Of a DNA stretch of 9,757 nucleotides, positions 5,673 through 9,757 are shown piece by piece; the first letter of the stretch is position 1; every line of letters begins with the position of its first letter. The stretch comes from Prosthecobacter sp. (GTDB lineage Bacteria; Verrucomicrobiota; Verrucomicrobiia; Verrucomicrobiales; Verrucomicrobiaceae). The notes beneath the pieces were generated by a model. That model searched no databases. It was not told the DNA's origin and saw only the letters and a list, made by a program, of their open reading frames with translations. Position numbers and translations under genes: made by a program. The stretch lies in assembly GCA_020216965.1 (NCBI GenBank), contig JAIWOJ010000036.1, positions 1 through 9,757 on the forward strand, given 5' to 3'.

Positions 5673-6715
5673 CGTTCCTGGCCCTCCATCAAGGCGGTTG
5701 TGGACAGCGCCTGCCAGCTTTCACGGTAGGGGTCTGGCACCGGTTCTTTGCTGACTTGGGCCAGAGCTTGATCCACCTCCTTGCGCGCTTCCTTCTCCCA
5801 CTGGCGAAGTTCCTGCGGCGTCGCCCAGCCGAGATCTACAGCCTGACCTTGGGCCACCACCAGGCAATCACGCCCTTCGTGGGAGTGCTTTTGCAGATCA
5901 GGCACATAAGAGGCATCATCATGCTCCCCATGCCCCCCCAGACGGAGCAGGCGGCCCACCACCATCTGCGGCCCCTCCCCCGCGCGCGCCCTCTGGAAAG
6001 CCGTGCGGAACACCTGCACACAGGCCAGCAGATCCGTGCCGTCCACCTGATGCCCGCCCACCCCGTAGCCGCGCGCGCGGTCCACCAGATCCTCGCAGGC
6101 ATACTGGCGGTGAGTCGGCGTGGAGTAGGCGAACTGGTTATTCGCCACACTGACCACCAGCGGCAGCTTTTCCACCGCGGCAAAGTTTAGCCCCTCGTGA
6201 AACGCACCCGTAGAGGTACCACCATCCCCGATGCTCGTCGCCCCGACACTGTCCCCCAGGGTGCCGCGCAGTCTGCGTGCAAAAAGCGCCCCGCCCACGA
6301 CCGCAAGCAGGCTGCCCAGGTGGGAGATCATCGCCATATAACCCACCTGCGGGCGGCCCCGGTGGATATTGCCATCCCGCCCGCGCATCGGGCCCGTGCT
6401 CACCCCCAGGTAGGTGCGCATCGCATCCAGCACCGGCTCCCCAAAAGCGATGCGGCCCGCCTGATCCCGGATCAACGGGCCATAAATATCACGCCCCCAG
6501 CGCAGATGAATGCCTGCCGCCGCGCTAAAGGCCTCTTGCCCACGGCCCAGATACACCCCGCCCACGATGCGCCCACCGGCGCGGTAAAGGCTCCCCAATT
6601 TATCCTCCAGGGTGCGGGAGAGGATCATGCAGCGCAGTGCCTTGAGAAAATCGTGACGCAAATCCTCAAAGCCTTGGGAAGGCATAGAAGTAACGATTTT
6701 GTCAGATAATGTCAT
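5669..6715 (-). CDS. 2-oxoacid dehydrogenase E1 component, alpha subunit
   Basis: The E1 alpha subunit binds thiamine diphosphate and magnesium. From the ATG at 6715 the product has 348 residues, typical for the family. The cofactor motif is clear: GDGGTSTGAFHEGLNFAA opens at Gly163-Asp164-Gly165 and closes at ANNQFAYSTP with Asn192-Asn193. Around 261-272, GHGEHDDASYVP corresponds to the loop that is phosphorylated in eukaryotic branched-chain enzymes. The N-terminal half has VYLGRGQEAFSAAAGIHL (54-71) and IRDQAGRIAFGEP (82-94). The reading frame remains open upstream to 6895, but that stretch overlaps repeat DNA and encodes nothing like this family, so I reject it. Another ATG at 6685 would give 338 residues. 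Neither start has a good Shine-Dalgarno. It is first in an operon with E1 beta (4-base overlap) and the permease. Branched-chain 2-oxoacid, pyruvate or acetoin type remain possible; no E2 or E3 is in the window. Confidence 0.88.
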   Translation of the reverse strand: MTLSDKIVTSMPSQGFEDLRHDFLKALRCMILSRTLEDKLGSLYRAGGRIVGGVYLGRGQEAFSAAAGIHLRWGRDIYGPLIRDQAGRIAFGEPVLDAMRTYLGVSTGPMRGRDGNIHRGRPQVGYMAMISHLGSLLAVVGGALFARRLRGTLGDSVGATSIGDGGTSTGAFHEGLNFAAVEKLPLVVSVANNQFAYSTPTHRQYACEDLVDRARGYGVGGHQVDGTDLLACVQVFRTAFQRARAGEGPQMVVGRLLRLGGHGEHDDASYVPDLQKHSHEGRDCLVVAQGQAVDLGWATPQELRQWEKEARKEVDQALAQVSKEPVPDPYRESWQALSTTALMEGQER

Positions 6716-6833
6716 CGGGAACGAAGGCGGGTGGCAGAAGGTACAGGACCAAAACCGTCCGAAATCACACGATGCTTTCACAAGCCCCCCGCAATGTCCA
6801 GAGGCGAAATCCAGGAACCGCGCGCCAGCAGAT

Positions 6834-6861
6834 AGGTAGAGCAGGCTGCCCCCAGCCCACC
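6834..6861 (-). repeat. Dispersed hairpin repeat, copy 2
   Basis: Read on the minus strand this is 25 of 28 identical to 3252-3279. All three differences are C to T, and each falls in the stem where it turns a G-C pair into a G-U pair, so the 9-pair stem with GGGG loop can still form in RNA of this strand. It is followed by CTACCT as in copy 1. It lies about 120 bases before the E1 alpha start, so it could sit in that operon's leader. Confidence 0.75.
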
Positions 6862-6909
6862 GCGTGCGGAGGGAAGAGTGTATTCGGCGTAGCAACGCAG
6901 CACGTTGAG

Positions 6910-6941
6910 CTTCAGCCTTTCAGCCTTTCAGCTTTTCAGCC
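6910..6941. repeat. Tandem octamer array, four copies of TTTCAGCC
   Basis: Four consecutive 8-base units (CTTCAGCC, TTTCAGCC, TTTCAGCT, TTTCAGCC) differ by one base at most from the consensus. Because eight is not a multiple of three and no gene covers it, this is non-coding. Its position in the gap before the E1 operon gives no obvious role. Confidence 0.85.
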
Positions 6942-7217
6942 TTCCCGTGCTGCCCAGCCCGCCCACTTGCAGGAAAGCTCACGCACCATCACTGTCAGCC
7001 CCTCTGCCAGGACGAAAGTCAGCGGCTTAGCAACTCACTCAGCAATGTCCCGCTGGCCGGGGGCGGCGTTGGCCAGGTGCAAGATTTCAGGCCGTGCATG
7101 ATCTGCGGCGCCTTGGCCCGGCAGACCTAACGAAGGCTTGGCAGTGCCTGATTCGGTGGCTGCATGACCCGATTGGATTGGGTAAGCCGCAATGCGCCTT
7201 TTGTTTTTAGCTATTTC

Positions 7218-7334
7218 TTAAGACGATTTCCCTTTTTCCAAAAAGTATCCAGCTTTTGATAAGTCTGCCGCCGCTTTTTGGGGGGCTGTGATCGCTTCAT
7301 AAGATGCTGCTGCCGCTTTTTGGGGTGCTGTCAT
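7218..7334 (-). pseudogene. Short heptad-repeat reading frame, likely relic
   Basis: From the ATG at 7334 this encodes 38 residues made almost wholly of a repeated unit: APQKAAAASYEAIT then APQKAAADLSKAG, followed by YFLEKGKSS. The unit is 14 residues (42 bases) and splits into two heptads with Ala at position 4 and usually Lys or Glu at position 3. The same 42-base unit continues upstream at 7326-7367 in the same frame but is interrupted by TGA. This suggests a longer ancestral gene now broken, or a repeat that only looks coding. Shine-Dalgarno is weak, and codon use is richer in A and T than in neighbouring genes. An amphipathic helix is the natural prediction for the peptide. I do not recognise the family. 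A related frame points away on the other strand from 7399. Confidence 0.3.
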
Positions 7335-7367
7335 GGCTACATCTCATGCTGCAGCGGCTTTTTGAAC
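7242..7367 (-). repeat. Three tandem 42-base units
   Basis: Units lie at 7326-7367, 7284-7325 and 7242-7283 on the minus strand. Each begins with or near CCCCAAAAAGC; units 1 and 2 agree at about 30 of 42 bases, while unit 3 matches unit 2 closely only over its first half. The period is a multiple of three and the frame is kept across units, as expected for a coding repeat, although unit 1 contains a TGA at its eighth codon. Confidence 0.6.
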
Positions 7368-7398
7368 CCGTGCAGCCGCTTGATCCGCCCCTGACATC

Positions 7399-7563
7399 AT
7401 GACAGCGGGCAAAAAAGCAATAGCACCCTGGCAAAAAGCTCCTTCAGAATTTAAGGAAGCGACAGTTGATCCTAAGAAAGCCATCTCGCGCTTTCAAATA
7501 GCCGTGGGATGCACAAAATCAGCCGCTTCCGCAGCGCGTTTGGTGACGGCAGTTAGGCCATGA
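7399..7563 (+). CDS. Small hypothetical protein with heptad repeats, doubtful
   Basis: ATG at 7399 to TGA at 7561-7563 encodes 54 residues. After MTA it reads as heptads GKKAIAP, WQKAPSE, FKEATVD, PKKAISR, FQIAVGC, TKSAASA, ARLVTAV, with Ala at the fourth place in six of the seven and mostly Lys or Glu at the third. This is the same pattern as the minus-strand frame ending at 7218, and both begin with ATGACAGC, so the two are related and divergent. An in-frame stop at 7381 excludes a longer N-terminus. There is no clear Shine-Dalgarno. Codons such as AAA, ATA, TCA and TTT are more frequent than in neighbouring genes, which suggests foreign origin, decay, or non-coding DNA. If made, the peptide would probably form an Ala-rich amphipathic helix. 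Family unknown. Confidence 0.3.
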   Translation: MTAGKKAIAPWQKAPSEFKEATVDPKKAISRFQIAVGCTKSAASAARLVTAVRP

Positions 7564-7939
7564 GCCGAATCGCCAGCATCCCCAGCCGCAACAGCCAGCC
7601 CTCTCGACCCTGCACCACCAGGCTGCGGGACTTTTTGACCACGGATAGCACGCTCATTCAGCATGGATGGATCAGCGTCGAATCAGCGTCCGATGAGCGG
7701 TTTGACCTCAATTCCAAGTGCCAACGGCACGCGCCTCCTGAGCCCAGGGTGAAACCCTGGGGCAGGCAGGGATGGAATCGACGGAACAGCCCCGAGCCCT
7801 GAAGGGGCGATCCTCGACGCCTCGTTGCCTTCTTTGGCATCCGGGACCGAAGCGTCGAGGAGCGCATCTTCGATGCTTAGAAGCACGCTGCTAGCCGCCG
7901 AGGAAGGGCATCCAGGGATTCTATGGCTGAAGAGTAGCC
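7564..7939. other. Structured intergenic region downstream of gyrB, no convincing gene
   Basis: About 375 bases between the small heptad frame and the gyrB stop. Short frames exist on both strands (for example 7560-7802 plus, 7658-7867 minus), but they run through palindromes and resemble no family. The left part carries ATCAGCGTC twice (7671-7679, 7682-7690) within text like the degenerate intergenic repeats of PVC genomes. The right part (7718-7876) is a run of hairpins listed separately. I see no strong gyrB terminator with a T tract; only a 4-pair stem lies just after its stop. Confidence 0.55.
7718..7876. repeat. Run of five hairpins, candidate structured intergenic repeat
   Basis: In order: GTGCC/GGCAC at 7718-7730 (loop AAC); CCCAGGGT/ACCCTGGG at 7743-7761 (loop GAA); GCCCT/GGGGC at 7796-7808 (loop GAA, one G-U pair); TCCTCGACGC at 7811-7820 with its exact complement at 7852-7861, enclosing a smaller TGCC/GGCA hairpin; and GCATC/GATGC at 7864-7876 (loop TTC). 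Such density is not expected by chance. It could be a mobile non-coding repeat, a processing or termination region for gyrB mRNA, or a small RNA. Confidence 0.55.

Positions 7940-9757
<1,818 letters not shown>

Larger units (their letters stand above)
6716..7217. other. Intergenic region upstream of the E1 operon, no convincing gene
   Basis: This stretch must contain the promoter for the E1 operon, but I cannot identify it with confidence. It holds the second hairpin-repeat copy (6834-6861) and the octamer array (6910-6941). Frames that are open across it, on both strands, run through those repeats and give unfamiliar, low-quality protein. One minus-strand frame is open for about 60 codons between stops near 7037 and 7218 but has no good start. 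No tRNA-like fold was seen. Confidence 0.5.

Noticed and set aside
6716..6895. N-terminal extension of E1 alpha to 6895
   Set aside because: The extra 60 residues are encoded by DNA that includes the dispersed hairpin repeat and do not resemble any E1 alpha N-terminus.
6709..7101. Plus-strand frame of 130 codons in the gap
   Set aside because: It runs through the hairpin repeat and the octamer array and is unlike any protein I recognise.
7353..7380. AGCGGCT/AGCCGCT inverted repeat as a terminator
   Set aside because: The 14-base loop and lack of a following T tract make it unconvincing; it is probably a by-product of the 42-base repeat.
7560..7867. Short frames on both strands over the hairpin region
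   Set aside because: They overlap palindromes, conflict with each other, and have no start context or family likeness.
6716..7939. tRNA, CRISPR array, insertion sequence or replication origin in the gap
   Set aside because: No TpsiC-like arm with cloverleaf, no regular spacer-repeat pattern, no transposase frame and no cluster of DnaA-box-like nonamers were found by eye.

Overview
The window is GC-rich and gene-dense, with one gap of about 1.2 kb. It most likely comes from a Verrucomicrobiota chromosome, perhaps a relative of Prosthecobacter or Verrucomicrobium. That rests on three things: the site in front of lexA has the TGTTC-N4-GAACA form described for verrucomicrobial LexA; the exported cysteine-hydrolase families here are common in that phylum; and the gap holds TTTCAGCC tandem repeats and structured intergenic elements of a PVC-like kind. 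No rRNA, tRNA, CRISPR array or transposase was seen.

Positions 1-2482 (minus strand) hold a tight three-gene operon. Transcribed order: a secreted BPL_N/class I glutamine-amidotransferase-like protein, a secreted NlpC/P60-type cysteine hydrolase, and a secreted EF-hand plus calpain-like (C2) cysteine protease that runs off the left edge. All three have signal peptides and a recognisable nucleophilic cysteine, and they are joined by a 4-base overlap and a 6-base gap. Positions 2483-2604 are a divergent promoter region, followed by lexA on the plus strand (2605-3225). The operator in front of lexA sits inside a 26-base near-perfect dyad that ends two bases before the ATG. Downstream, lexA faces a convergent gene across a strong hairpin.

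Positions 3368-6715 (minus strand) are a second operon: the alpha and beta subunits of a thiamine-diphosphate 2-oxoacid dehydrogenase E1 (branched-chain/pyruvate type, overlapping by 4 bases), then a LolC/LolE-family FtsX-type permease ten bases later. No E2, E3 or ABC ATPase is in view.

Positions 6716-7939 carry no convincing full gene but are full of structure: a second copy of the hairpin found after lexA, an octamer tandem array, a pair of divergent short reading frames sharing a heptad/14-residue repeat that look like relics, and a run of five small hairpins just downstream of gyrB. Positions 7940-9757 are the C-terminal part of gyrB (minus strand, start outside the window), with the E. 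coli-type insert in the C-terminal half.

The parts most worth a second look are the extended lexA dyad, the three-cysteine-enzyme secreted operon, the hairpin repeated at two loci, and the divergent heptad-repeat relics.
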